In this document: one piece after another, positions 1-11,452 of the stretch
Position numbering within the stretch: position 1 is the stretch's first letter
How the letters are laid out: every line of letters starts with the position of its first letter
Assembly: GCA_027587225.1 (NCBI GenBank)
Contig: JAPDDQ010000047.1
Location: 1 to 57,942, forward strand
Length of the DNA: 57,942 nucleotides
Source of the DNA: Solirubrobacter taibaiensis
Lineage (GTDB): Bacteria; Actinomycetota; Thermoleophilia; Solirubrobacterales; Solirubrobacteraceae
Reading direction: 5' to 3'
Translations under genes and position numbers: made by a program
The notes under the pieces: generated by a model
What the model was told of the DNA's origin: nothing
Database searches by the model: none
Seen by the model: only the letters and a program-made list of their open reading frames with translations

Positions 1-140
1 CCGCCGAGCGCGCGCTGCGCGACGGCGCGACCGCCGCGGAGGCCGCCGCGCTGGCCGCGGAGCTCGTCGACGGCGACCACCCGCGCGCCCTCGTCACCGA
101 GCTCACCCGCCGCGCCCTCGTCCAGGCGAGCCACGCATGA
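1..140 (+). CDS. C-terminal end of a xanthine/CO dehydrogenase-type FAD-binding (medium) subunit, partial
   Basis: Only the last 45 complete codons are in the window; the gene runs off the left edge. The visible part is Ala/Arg-rich and ends with a helix of the form VTELTRRALVQAS just before TGA. This matches the C-terminal domain of molybdenum hydroxylase medium subunits (CoxM/XdhB type), which carry FAD and pass electrons from the iron-sulfur subunit. The strongest support is context: its stop overlaps the ATG of the 2Fe-2S subunit (ATGA), the usual order in this enzyme family. The molybdopterin subunit is not in view, so the substrate (xanthine, CO, aldehyde or nicotinate) cannot be told. 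Confidence 0.6.
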   Translation, partial: AERALRDGATAAEAAALAAELVDGDHPRALVTELTRRALVQASHA

Positions 141-778
141 GCGGCTTCGGCGACCCGCCGCCGGACCTCGACCGTCCGGGCTTCGGCACGCCCGCCGCCG
201 ACGACGGCCCGTCGCCGCCCACCACCGTCACCGACGGCGCGCCGACGCCGCGTGACGAGTCTCCGGCCGTGCCCGCGCCGCCCGAGCCCGCCGCCGACGA
301 CCCGCCGGCCCCGTCCGCGCCCGCCGCCCTGCCGGGCGCGCCCGCGCGCGTCTCCGTGCGCGTCAACGGCGAGCGCCACACCGCCGCGGTCGAGCCGCGG
401 ACGCTCCTGTCGGACTTCCTGCGCCACCAGCTCGGACTGACCGGGACCAAGGTGGGCTGCGAGGACGGGACGTGCGGGTCGTGCACGATCCAGCTCGACG
501 GGGAGCCCGTGCTCGCCTGTCTGACGTTCGCGATCCAGGTCGACGAAGCGCAGATCACGACGATCGAGGGCCTGGAGCCCGGCCGCCTCCAGGAGTCGTT
601 CCACGAGCACCACGCGCTGCAGTGCGGGTTCTGCACCGCGGGCATGTTGCTCACCCTGGACGCGTACCTCAGGGACCATCCCGAGCCGACCGAGGCGCAG
701 CTCAAGGAGGCGCTGGCGGGGAACCTGTGCCGCTGCACGGGCTACGCGCCGATCATCGAAGCCGTGCGCAACCGATGA
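137..778 (+). CDS. 2Fe-2S subunit of a xanthine/CO dehydrogenase-type molybdenum hydroxylase
   Basis: A 213-aa electron-transfer subunit. Residues 1 to about 68 are a Pro/Ala/Asp-rich low-complexity extension. The rest is the standard two-domain fold: a plant-ferredoxin-like domain with Cys motif CEDGTCGSC and a later Cys in VLAC, then a helical domain with CGFC and CRCTGY for the second cluster. It would pass electrons from the molybdopterin subunit to the FAD subunit. Typical family members are about 155-165 aa, so the N-terminal extension is extra. I keep the start at 137 because ATGA overlap with the preceding gene implies translational coupling. The gene could equally be annotated coxS or xdhC; the sequence does not decide the substrate. 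Confidence 0.9.
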   Translation: MSGFGDPPPDLDRPGFGTPAADDGPSPPTTVTDGAPTPRDESPAVPAPPEPAADDPPAPSAPAALPGAPARVSVRVNGERHTAAVEPRTLLSDFLRHQLGLTGTKVGCEDGTCGSCTIQLDGEPVLACLTFAIQVDEAQITTIEGLEPGRLQESFHEHHALQCGFCTAGMLLTLDAYLRDHPEPTEAQLKEALAGNLCRCTGYAPIIEAVRNR

Positions 779-2073
779 AGCTGCGGTCCAGGTACGACCG
801 CGAGATCCTGCTGCTCGCGTTGCCCGCGCTCGGTGCGCTGGCTTCGGAGCCGCTGTACGTGCTGGTGGACACGGCGATCGTCGGCCACCTCGGCACGACG
901 CAACTCGCATCGCTGGCGATCGCGGCGACGGTCCTCAGCACCGCGTTCACGATCTTCAACTTCCTGACTTACGGCACCACGGCGCAGGTCGCGCGCCTGC
1001 ACGGGGCGGGGCGCAACGAGGCCGCGGCGCGGCTCGGGTCGCAGGCGCTGTGGCTGGCGCTCGGGATCGGGCTCGCCCTGTGCGTGCTGTTGGAGCTGTT
1101 CGCCCCCGCGATCGTCGGCCTGATGGGTGGCGAAGGGGAGATCAAGGACGGTGCGGTCACGTATCTGCGCATCAGCGCGATCGGCGCGCCCTTGTTCATG
1201 CTGGCCAGCGCGGCCCAGGGCTTCCTGCGCGGAATGGGCGATCTCAAGACGCCGCTGCTGATCCTCGTCGCCGCCCACACCGTCAACGTCGTGCTCGAGG
1301 TGCTGTTCGTGTACGGCTTCGAGTGGGGTCTCGCCGGCTCCGCGTGGGGCACCGTGATCGCGCAGTTCGGGATGGCGGGCGCGTTCTTCGCGGTCCAGTG
1401 GCGGGCGGGCCTCGAACGTCCGCAGCCGGACAAGATGCGCCCGCTGATGAAGATCGGCTCGGAGATCGCGGTCCGCACCACCGCACTCACGGGTTCGTTC
1501 CTCGTCGGCAGCGCCGTGCTCGCGCGCGTCGGCGCGGCTTCGCTCGGCGCGCACCAGATCGCGTTCCAGCTCTGGGTGTTCCTCGCGCTGATCCTCGACG
1601 CGATCGCGATCGCCGGCCAGGTGATGGTCGGCCGGATGCTCGGCGGCAGCGATCCCGAAGGCGCTCGCGCCGCAGCGACGCGGATGATCGGCTGGTCGGT
1701 GATCATCGGCGCGCTGTTCGGCCTGATCCTGGTCGGGCTCGGCAGCACCGTCCCGGACCTGTTCACCAACGACCCGGCGGTGATCGACCAAGCCGAGAAG
1801 ATCTGGTGGATCTTCGCCCTGACGATGCCCTTCAACGGCGCGGTGTTCGCGCTCGACGGCATCCTGATCGGAGCCGGCGACACACGCTTCCTGATGTGGG
1901 GAATGCTGGCCGCAGCAGCGGTTTACCTGCCGATCGTGCTGCTCACGCTGCACAACGATTGGGGCATCGTCGGCGTGTGGTCAGGACTGGCCGCATTGAT
2001 CGCCGTTCGTCTAGTTACGTGCGGCGGAAGGTTCCTCGGCTCACATTGGGCGTTGACAGGCGCGCCGGCTTGA
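775..2073 (+). CDS. MATE family (DinF-like) efflux transporter
   Basis: A 432-aa polytopic membrane protein with about 12 hydrophobic segments. The N-terminus has the MATE pattern with PLYVLVDTAIVGHLGT, and there are two similar halves (the second around residues 225-430). Such proteins export cationic drugs or metabolites against Na+ or H+. The ATG overlaps the stop of the 2Fe-2S subunit (ATGA at 775-778), so it looks like the last gene of the molybdenum hydroxylase operon. A longer open frame upstream in the same phase is only a shadow of that subunit. A promoter-like TTGACA lies over its 3' end and serves the next gene. Confidence 0.9.
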   Translation: MKLRSRYDREILLLALPALGALASEPLYVLVDTAIVGHLGTTQLASLAIAATVLSTAFTIFNFLTYGTTAQVARLHGAGRNEAAARLGSQALWLALGIGLALCVLLELFAPAIVGLMGGEGEIKDGAVTYLRISAIGAPLFMLASAAQGFLRGMGDLKTPLLILVAAHTVNVVLEVLFVYGFEWGLAGSAWGTVIAQFGMAGAFFAVQWRAGLERPQPDKMRPLMKIGSEIAVRTTALTGSFLVGSAVLARVGAASLGAHQIAFQLWVFLALILDAIAIAGQVMVGRMLGGSDPEGARAAATRMIGWSVIIGALFGLILVGLGSTVPDLFTNDPAVIDQAEKIWWIFALTMPFNGAVFALDGILIGAGDTRFLMWGMLAAAAVYLPIVLLTLHNDWGIVGVWSGLAALIAVRLVTCGGRFLGSHWALTGAPA

Positions 2074-2080
2074 CTACCCT
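2053..2080 (+). promoter_or_regulatory. Promoter with near-leaderless spacing for the gene at 2091
   Basis: Perfect -35 TTGACA at 2053-2058, a 16-base spacer, then TACCCT at 2075-2080, ten bases before the ATG at 2091. Transcription would start within a few bases of the start codon. It overlaps the end of the MATE gene. Confidence 0.5.
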
Positions 2081-2090
2081 GTCGGCGCCC

Positions 2091-2471
2091 ATGACGCGAC
2101 GGATTGCCACCCTCACCACGCTGCTCGTCCTTGCTCTCGCCGCTCCGGCGGGTGCACAGTCCGGCGCCTTCGGACCGCTGCCGTCCGCGGCGACGCCGAC
2201 GCCCACAGCGGCCCCGACGACGACGGAGACCGGCGAGACCGGGCGCAACACGCTGTTCATCATCGGCGGCGCGCTGATCGTCGGCTTCCTGATCATGGGT
2301 GCGCTGATCGCGCGCGACGCCCGCCGCAAGGCCCCGGAGATCGTCACGGCCGGCGCGGCGATCACCGAGCCCGGCACCGGCGCCCGCAAGCCGCACACCG
2401 CGGCTGCCAAGAAGAAGATGCGGGCCAAGACGCGCGCCCAGAAGCAGGCGCGCAAAGCCCACCGCCGTTAG
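2091..2471 (+). CDS. Small single-pass membrane protein with basic cytoplasmic tail
   Basis: 126 aa, family not recognised. It has a signal peptide (about residues 1-22, ending APAGAQ), a Pro/Thr-rich outer segment, one membrane helix (about 52-75, LFIIGGALIVGFLIMGALIA) and a C-terminal tail very rich in Lys and Arg (KKKMRAKTRAQKQARKAHRR). Similar small proteins with basic tails are common in Solirubrobacterales, but no function is known to me. The ATG at 2091 is chosen because it follows a TTGACA/TACCCT promoter closely and opens a proper signal sequence; the longer open frame upstream is the MATE gene read out of phase. Its stop overlaps that of the convergent PPK2 gene by 4 bases. Confidence 0.75.
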   Translation: MTRRIATLTTLLVLALAAPAGAQSGAFGPLPSAATPTPTAAPTTTETGETGRNTLFIIGGALIVGFLIMGALIARDARRKAPEIVTAGAAITEPGTGARKPHTAAAKKKMRAKTRAQKQARKAHRR

Positions 2472-3199
2472 GCGGCGAGCTTCGCCTCGATCGCGTCGAT
2501 CACCGTGTTCAGCACGGCGACGCGGGCGTAGCGCTTCGAATCCGCGGGGACCAGCGACCACGGCGCCCAGTCGGTCGAGGTCTTCTCGACCATCTCCTCG
2601 ATCGCGGCCTCGTACTCGGCGCGCCGGCCGCGATTGCGCCAGTCCTCGTCGGTCAGCTTCCAGGACTTCAGCGGGTCCTGCTTGCGCGCCTCGAAGCGCT
2701 TGAGCTGCTCCTCTTCGGAGACGTGCAGCCAAAGCTTGACGAGGATCATCCCGTCGTCGCACAGCGCGCGCTCGAAGTCGTTGATCTCGCGGTACGCGCG
2801 CTGCCACTGCGCCTTCTCCGCGAAGCCCTCGACCCGCTCGACCAGTACCCGCCCGTACCACGAGCGATCCAGCACGGCCATCCCGCCCCAGCCGGGCAGC
2901 GCCGACCCGAACCGCAGCAGGTACTGGTGGCGCTTCTCGTCCGGCGTCGGCGCGGCGTACTGCACCACGCGCACGTGCCGCGGGTCCAGATGGTCCACGA
3001 GCCGCTTGATCGCACCGCCCTTGCCGGAGGCGTCCCAGCCCTCGAACAGCACGCACAGCGGCGGTCCGAGCTCGTCCGCGGTCTGCCCGCCGAGCTGCAG
3101 GCGCAGCGTCAGCAGCCGCTCCTGGGCGGCCGCGAGCTGCTCGGCCTCTTCCTCCTTGGAGAGCTTGAGCGACAGGTCCAGCTGCGAGAGGGCACTCAT
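2468..3199 (-). CDS. ppk2: Polyphosphate kinase 2 family protein
   Basis: 243 aa. PPK2 enzymes transfer phosphate between inorganic polyphosphate and nucleotides. Walker A is EGWDASGKGG (residues 53-62, Lys60) and the lid/Walker B region is DRSWYGR (111-117), followed by RVEGF. The phrasing FEGWDASGKGGAI...DRSWYGRVLVERVEGF is closest to the domain of polyphosphate:AMP phosphotransferases (class II-like), but here it is a single domain, so AMP versus ADP/GDP use is open. The ATG at 3199 overlaps the stop of the upstream membrane-anchored gene (ATGA), so the two are probably translated together. Confidence 0.88.
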   Translation of the reverse strand: MSALSQLDLSLKLSKEEEAEQLAAAQERLLTLRLQLGGQTADELGPPLCVLFEGWDASGKGGAIKRLVDHLDPRHVRVVQYAAPTPDEKRHQYLLRFGSALPGWGGMAVLDRSWYGRVLVERVEGFAEKAQWQRAYREINDFERALCDDGMILVKLWLHVSEEEQLKRFEARKQDPLKSWKLTDEDWRNRGRRAEYEAAIEEMVEKTSTDWAPWSLVPADSKRYARVAVLNTVIDAIEAKLAA

Positions 3200-3642
3200 C
3201 CCGGTGAAATTACCCGCCCGGCGTCCACGGTGAGCGTGTCCGGGAGGTCGTCGAACGGCCGCTCGAACCCTTCGAAGCGTCCCGTGCCGCGGTAGTCGGC
3301 GAAGCGCACGACCTTGCCGTCGCGCAGGAAGATCAGCAGGTCGCCGCCGTCGACGGTGTCGATCCCCGTCCACTCGAACCCGAGCCGCTCGGAGATCTCC
3401 TCGCGCGGCGTCTCCGGCTGGACGAGCAGGACGCGATCCCACGGGAAGCTCGCGACCTCGCGCAGGCTGACGGTCCCGCCCTCCAACGCCGCCTGGTTGA
3501 CCGCGAGCGTGAAGTTCTCGGCCAGGATGTTGTCGGCCTGGAAGTTGTCCTCGTCGCGCGTGAAGAACACGATCCCGCCGAGCAGCAGCAGGAAGAACAG
3601 CAGCCCGCCGCCCACCAGCGCGATTCCTCGTCCCATCGTCAC
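3196..3642 (-). CDS. Membrane-anchored protein of unknown function upstream of ppk2
   Basis: 148 aa. One N-terminal transmembrane helix (about residues 5-27, VGGGLLFFLLLLGGIVFF) is followed by an outside domain of about 115 residues with no Cys, containing LREVASFPWDRVLLVQPETPREEI and ending in a strand-rich part (GGDLLIFLRDGKVVRFADY). I do not recognise the family. Start may be GTG at 3642 or ATG at 3636. It is coupled by a 4-base overlap to ppk2, and divergent from ileS across about 40 bases. The pairing suggests the two proteins work together, but there is no direct evidence. Confidence 0.75.
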   Translation of the reverse strand: MTMGRGIALVGGGLLFFLLLLGGIVFFTRDEDNFQADNILAENFTLAVNQAALEGGTVSLREVASFPWDRVLLVQPETPREEISERLGFEWTGIDTVDGGDLLIFLRDGKVVRFADYRGTGRFEGFERPFDDLPDTLTVDAGRVISPG

Positions 3643-3665
3643 GGGTTCGAACCTACCGTGCGGCC

Positions 3666-3671
3666 TAGACT
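3666..3671 (+). promoter_or_regulatory. -10-like TAGACT before ileS
   Basis: TAGACT ends 10 bases before the GTG at 3682. It argues for GTG 3682 as the start, because the in-frame GTG at 3658 would lie upstream of the expected transcription start. No convincing -35. Confidence 0.4.
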
Positions 3672-3681
3672 CCTACACCAA

Positions 3682-6770
<3,089 letters not shown>

Positions 6771-6771
<1 letters not shown>

Positions 6772-7442
6772 TGCGTCTCGCGCTCGTCCTGCTGGCCACG
6801 TTGCTGATCGCCGCGCCCGCGCAGGCGGCGGCGACGAAGGTGACGTGGCCCGAGGCGCGCCCGTACGGGGCAGGCGAGCAGATCGCGATCAGCGTCAAGG
6901 GCGACCGCAAGGTCAAGGTCTCGGTGCTGCGGGTGAGCGCGAGCGGCAAGGTGATGAGCAGCGTCGTCCGCCGGACGCTCAAGCGCGGCTCGGTCACCGC
7001 GACGCTCGCGCGCGCCGGCACGTACGCGGTCCGTGTCGATCGCCGGGAGCGCACGCTGAAGGTCGTCGCGGCGTCGTCGCCCGCGCCTCCGCCGCCGGCC
7101 ACGCCGCCGCAGTTCGACTGCATCCACGCGGAGAACGTGTCGCTCGAGGCGACGCTGAGCGCGGACCGCGTGCAGCGCGGGCAAACGCTGCCGTTCTCGA
7201 TCCGCAATACGAGCGACGGCTGCGTGACGATGGGCGTCGGCTACCAGCTGGAGTACCAGTCGGGCGACGGCCAATGGAAGCCCGTTCCGTGGCCGCTGAT
7301 CTTCCCGACGATCGCCGTGATCCTGCAGAAGGGCGGCGTGTACCCCAACGGCGTCCATATCCCGGCGGACGCGCCGCTCGCCCTCTACCGGCTCGTCGGC
7401 TTCACCGGCTTCACCGAGCCTACCTTCGAGGTCATCGCCTGA
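6771..7442 (+). CDS. Secreted protein, first of a tandem paralogous pair
   Basis: 223 aa with a clear signal peptide (residues 1-20, LALVLLATLLIAAPAQAAA). The mature protein begins KVTWPEARPYGAGEQIAISVKG, a beta-rich domain to about residue 100, then a short Pro-rich linker (SPAPPPPATPPQ) and a second beta-rich domain with two Cys (DCIHAENV, DGCVTMGV). The second domain resembles an Ig-like fold of the type with an NTSDGC-like loop. The first domain is clearly related to that of the next gene. It overlaps ileS by one base (TAATG), so it may be expressed with it. Function unknown; probably exported. Confidence 0.8.
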
Positions 7443-8149
7443 TCGCCCGGGGCGCGCTCGCGCTCGTCATCGCGCTGGTGCTCGCCGCGCCGGCCGAGGC
7501 GAAGGTCACCTGGCCGAAGCTGACGAACGTACAGCCGGGCGCGAAGCTCACCGTCAAGGTGACGTCCAAGCAGCGGCGCGCGCAGCTGGCGTTCGTACGC
7601 GTGAGCCCGCGCGCGACGCTCGCCCGCAAGACGCTGCGCAACGGGCGGTTCACGGTCACCGTGCCCAAGGGCGACGGCGTGACCTACGAGCTGCGCTCCA
7701 CCGTGGCGGGCCGCCGGACGGTCAAGCGCTTCACGACGCCGACGCCGCCGCCCGCCGGCGCTCCCGCTCCCATCGTCGCGCCTGCACCGACCCCGACGCC
7801 GAGTCCGGTTCCCGTCGAGGTCGACTGCGGCGCCGGCAACACCGGTACGGCGGAGCTGAGCGTGGTGCGGCTCCAGCTCACGGTCACGAACCGCGGGCCG
7901 GGCTGCCTGGACGTGCCGGTGTCACTCCCGGTCCAGTGGACGAACGCGGACGGCGACGTGATCCCCGTCGACTGCAGCGGGTACGCGATGCCGATCGGCG
8001 GCAAGCCGCCCACGTGCATCACCCTTCCCGCGTTCATGGTCCTGCACGTGGGCGAGGCGACGACGCGGTCGATCCCGATCGGCCTCGACGCGGGTACCTA
8101 TCGCGTCGCGGCGCTGGGTGTTGCCGCGACCGTCACCATCGGGCTCTAG
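7439..8149 (+). CDS. Secreted protein, second of a tandem paralogous pair; apparent CTG start
   Basis: About 236 aa. It repeats the design of its neighbour: signal peptide (ARGALALVIALVLAAPAEA), KVTWPKLTNVQPGAKLTVKV domain, Pro/Thr linker (TPTPPPAGAPAPIV), then a Cys-containing domain (VDCGAGN, GPGCLDV, DCSGY, PTCITL). No ATG, GTG or TTG lies in frame before the signal peptide; the first GTG falls too late. The best start is CTG at 7439, which overlaps the previous stop as CTGA. Either a rare start codon is used or ribosomes reinitiate here. A sequencing error is a weaker possibility because the frame and signal peptide are intact. Confidence 0.7.
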   Translation: MIARGALALVIALVLAAPAEAKVTWPKLTNVQPGAKLTVKVTSKQRRAQLAFVRVSPRATLARKTLRNGRFTVTVPKGDGVTYELRSTVAGRRTVKRFTTPTPPPAGAPAPIVAPAPTPTPSPVPVEVDCGAGNTGTAELSVVRLQLTVTNRGPGCLDVPVSLPVQWTNADGDVIPVDCSGYAMPIGGKPPTCITLPAFMVLHVGEATTRSIPIGLDAGTYRVAALGVAATVTIGL

Positions 8150-8201
8150 CAACGGCAACGTTTCGGCAACGGGCGCGCGACACGATGCGCCGCGATGACC
8201 G

Positions 8202-11200
8202 TCACTCGGACAGCCGCGCCGCCAGCCCGTCGGCGCCGCAGGCCCGCGCCAGCTCCCGCGCGAGTGACCGGTTCCCGAGCGCCGCGTGTGCCTTGGCGCG
8301 CTCGAGTCGCGCTGACGACGCGTCCAGCAGCACCACCGCTTCCCGCAACGCCTCGGCGTCGCCCGTCAGCTCACCGAGCTGGCGTAGGCAGTGCCCCACG
8401 ACCCACGGTGCGGCGCGGCGGCGAGCGAGCGCCAGCTCTTCGCCCGCGAGGCGTGACGCAGTGTCCTGATCGCCCTCCGCCGCCGCGGCCCGCGCCAGGA
8501 GGCCGCGCCACGGGCCCCACAACGGGTGCAGCTCGGGCGGACGGGTCTCGCTCAGCGCCCGCGCGATCGCGGCGGCCTCGGCCGCCTTGCCGTCGGCCAG
8601 CAGCAGCTCCGCGTGGCTGATCATCCAGAAGCGCTCGCCGTCCGACGGGCCGGTCCGGTCGTCACCGTCGTGGTGCAGCGCCGCCCACGCCCGTTCGCGA
8701 TCACCGCGCTCGTGCCACGCGAGCGCGAGGAACGCGGACGAGTACGCCATGTGCGCGTTGCCGGCGCTGCCGAACAGCGCCTCGCCCTCCATCGCCTCCT
8801 CGGTGCGCGCGATGGCGCGCTCCAGGTCGCCGGCCAACAGCGCCGCGAATCCGCCCCAGAGCGCGACGCCGATCCCGTCGAGCACCGACCCGCGGCGCGC
8901 GGACAGCGCGGCCAGGCGCCGCCACTCCGGCTCGGCGGACGCGGGCTCGTTCATAGCCAACACGGTCGCCGGGAGCACCGTGAACGTGCCGCGGTCGAAG
9001 TGCGGCATCTCGTCGCCACGCAGCGATTCGCCGGCGAGCGCCGCCGCCTCGTCGACGTCGCCGAGCAGCACGGCGACCGCGAGTGACGTGATCGCGGTCA
9101 GCGTCTTCGCCCCCGGCGCTTGGCTACGCGGACCGGCCCGCCACGCCTGAAGCTCGTCCAGGATGGCCGGATCGGCGACGCCGAAGAACACGCCCACGAT
9201 CTGGACCGCACGTAACGCGAGGTCGAGGTCCGCCTGCTCGTCGCTCAGCTCCGCCCGCGCGGCCTCGACGATGGTCATCGCCTCGCCGGGGTTCTCCATG
9301 AACAGCAACGTGCGCGCGAGCATCAGCGCCGCCAGGCCGCGCGCGTGCGGGTCGGTGAGGGAGGCGTGCGCCGCCGCGAGCGCTTCCGCGGCGGGTGCGC
9401 CGCGCACGAACTCGGCGGCGACACCGAGCTCCAGCGTCAGCGCCGCACGCAGCTCGGGCGCGGGCGGCTCGGCCTGCGCGCGCTGGAGGTGGGAGAGGGC
9501 CGCGTCGGGCGCGCCGCGTTCCACCGCGATCCGCGCCGCCTGCTGCAGGCGCTCCACGACCCACGCGTCGCCGCGCGGTGGCGCGAGCATCAGCTGCGCC
9601 GCGATCCGCTCCGGCGCGGCGCCGAGGTCCGCGAGCAGCCGGGCCGCGCGAGCGTGCTCGAGGCCGCGCCGGGCGGCGGGGAGCTCGTAGTACACGGCGT
9701 CGCGGACGAGCGGATGGACAAAGCCGAGGGGGAGTTCCCGCGGCGGTATCGCGCCCCACGACGATCCGGGGAACTCCTCCGAGAATCGCCCCCTGGGCGA
9801 TTCGGCGGGTTCGTCGGCGCGCAGGATCTCGGCGCGCACGAGCGCTTCGATCGTGTCCGCGGCCACCGGCTCCGGCGTGCCGGCGAGCTCGGCCAACGCT
9901 TCGAGCCCGGGTTGCTCGCCGAGGATCGCGACGGCGCGCGCGACGTCGGCGGCGGGTGCGGGCAGGCGGTTGAGGCGCAGCAGCACGGTCTTCGACACGG
10001 CGCGCGGGCCGATCGCGTGCACCGAAGCGGCGTCGCGCGGGACCTGCTCGCTCGCGAACGCGGTCAGGAGCTGGCGCAGGAGCAACGGGTTGCCGCCGGT
10101 GACCTGCAGGCAGGCGGCGGCGAACGCGTCGCCGGCGTCGCCCAGCAGGTCCGCGACCAGGTCGGCGGTGCCGTCGGCGCTCAGCGGCCGGGGCTGGACC
10201 GCGACCGTGGCCGGGTCCTGGCTGATCTCACCCAGCAGCAGCTCGTCCGAGTCGGGCTCACCGGTGCGGATGGAGGCGCCGACGAGCACCGGCAGCCCGG
10301 CGATCCGGCGCGCGAGGTAGGCGACGAAGCGCAGCGAGGCGGTGTCGCTCCACTGCAGGTCGTCGATGCAGAGCACGAGCGGGCCGCGGGTCGCGAGGCC
10401 GGCGGTGTACTGGAACAACGCCGCGAGGACGGAGAACAGGCCGTCGCTGCTCGGGGCGTCCCCACCGAAGACGGCGCGCGCCGCGGCCGGTGGCGGGTCG
10501 CCCGCGGCCACGGCCTCGAACAGCTGGCGGACCACGCCGAACCCGAACTCGCGCTCGAGCAGCCCGGCGCGCGCGTCCAGCACGGTCGCGCCCGCGTCCA
10601 CGGCACGCTCGCGCAGGACGGCGAGCAGCCGCGTCTTGCCGATCCCCGCGGGTCCCTCGAAGGCGAGCACGCCGCCCTCACGGAGGTGCAGCCGGGCGAC
10701 GGCGGCGGCGATCGCGGCCAGTTCCGCGTCGCGTTCGACGAGCCCGGCGGGGCGTGCGCTCGCCGACGGCTGAGCGGGGGCGAGCAGCCGCTCGTGCAGG
10801 GCGACGAGCTCCGGACCGGGCGTCGTCCCGAGCTCCTCGCGCAGCAGCACGCGCAGCTCGTCGTAGGTGCGCAGCGCCTCGGCGACGTTCCCGCGCGCAA
10901 GCAGCGCCTCGATCAGGGCAGCGCGGGCGGACTCGCGGAACGGGGCCAGCGCGACGGCCGCGCGGCCGGCGCGCTCGTCGCCTCCGCGGGCAAGCGTCTC
11001 GAGCGCCTGCAGCCGCAGCTCATCGAGCGTCTCGCGCGGCTCCCGCAGCCAGGGCGCGTCGAATTGGGGGAGCAGCCCGGCCTCCGTGAGCGCGGCGGCT
11101 TCGCGGGGTTTGGCGGCGCGGGCGGCCTCGACGTCGACCCACACGGGGGCGGGGAAGCGCAGGCGCAGCGTGTCGCGCCCCTCGAGCGTGGCGGGCTCGA

Positions 11201-11435
11201 TCGCGCGGCGCAGGCGGGACAGCACCGGCGCGAGCGCGGTGTCCGACGGCGGCGCACCCTCGTCGGACCAGAGCGCGTCGATCAGCTCGTCGCGGCGCAC
11301 CGCGCGGTCGCGGTGCAGCACCAGATACGCGAACGCGAGCCGGCCCTGCTTGCCGCGCAGCAGGGCCTCGCGACGCTCACCGGCGAGCTCCACGCGAAGC
11401 TCGCCGCACAGATGGATGCTCCAGCCAGCACTCAA
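8202..11435 (-). CDS. SARP-type transcriptional regulator with BTAD, AAA-type ATPase and TPR-like repeats
   Basis: 1077 aa. Domains in order: an OmpR-like winged helix (residues about 5-95), a bacterial transcriptional activation domain rich in helices (about 100-240, ending ELGTTPGPELVALHERLL), an ATPase with Walker A EGPAGIGKT and Walker B-like VLCIDDLQWSD, then a long Ala/Leu-rich helical array to the C-terminus. This is the AfsR/EmbR-like design without a C-terminal LuxR helix-turn-helix. Such regulators activate secondary metabolism or envelope genes. The start is TTG at 11435, behind a TATAGA hexamer. It lies 12 bases downstream of the membrane protein at 11448. Ligand and targets are unknown. 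Confidence 0.88.
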   Translation of the reverse strand: MSAGWSIHLCGELRVELAGERREALLRGKQGRLAFAYLVLHRDRAVRRDELIDALWSDEGAPPSDTALAPVLSRLRRAIEPATLEGRDTLRLRFPAPVWVDVEAARAAKPREAAALTEAGLLPQFDAPWLREPRETLDELRLQALETLARGGDERAGRAAVALAPFRESARAALIEALLARGNVAEALRTYDELRVLLREELGTTPGPELVALHERLLAPAQPSASARPAGLVERDAELAAIAAAVARLHLREGGVLAFEGPAGIGKTRLLAVLRERAVDAGATVLDARAGLLEREFGFGVVRQLFEAVAAGDPPPAAARAVFGGDAPSSDGLFSVLAALFQYTAGLATRGPLVLCIDDLQWSDTASLRFVAYLARRIAGLPVLVGASIRTGEPDSDELLLGEISQDPATVAVQPRPLSADGTADLVADLLGDAGDAFAAACLQVTGGNPLLLRQLLTAFASEQVPRDAASVHAIGPRAVSKTVLLRLNRLPAPAADVARAVAILGEQPGLEALAELAGTPEPVAADTIEALVRAEILRADEPAESPRGRFSEEFPGSSWGAIPPRELPLGFVHPLVRDAVYYELPAARRGLEHARAARLLADLGAAPERIAAQLMLAPPRGDAWVVERLQQAARIAVERGAPDAALSHLQRAQAEPPAPELRAALTLELGVAAEFVRGAPAAEALAAAHASLTDPHARGLAALMLARTLLFMENPGEAMTIVEAARAELSDEQADLDLALRAVQIVGVFFGVADPAILDELQAWRAGPRSQAPGAKTLTAITSLAVAVLLGDVDEAAALAGESLRGDEMPHFDRGTFTVLPATVLAMNEPASAEPEWRRLAALSARRGSVLDGIGVALWGGFAALLAGDLERAIARTEEAMEGEALFGSAGNAHMAYSSAFLALAWHERGDRERAWAALHHDGDDRTGPSDGERFWMISHAELLLADGKAAEAAAIARALSETRPPELHPLWGPWRGLLARAAAAEGDQDTASRLAGEELALARRRAAPWVVGHCLRQLGELTGDAEALREAVVLLDASSARLERAKAHAALGNRSLARELARACGADGLAARLSE

Positions 11436-11446
11436 TGCCGGCCGAA

Positions 11447-11452
11447 TCTATA
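11447..11452 (-). promoter_or_regulatory. -10 element TATAGA of the SARP-type regulator
   Basis: On the minus strand TATAGA lies 11 bases before the TTG start at 11435 and overlaps the stop of the upstream gene. It is one of the best -10 matches in the window and implies a very short or absent leader. No clear -35. Confidence 0.45.

Noticed and set aside
472..777. MATE gene extended upstream to 472 as a fusion with part of the 2Fe-2S subunit
   Set aside because: The extra residues are an out-of-phase, Arg/Pro-rich reading of the ferredoxin gene; ATG 775 opens a normal MATE N-terminus.
1050..2090. Small membrane protein gene extended to 1050
   Set aside because: The extra part is the MATE gene out of phase; ATG 2091 has a signal peptide and a close promoter.
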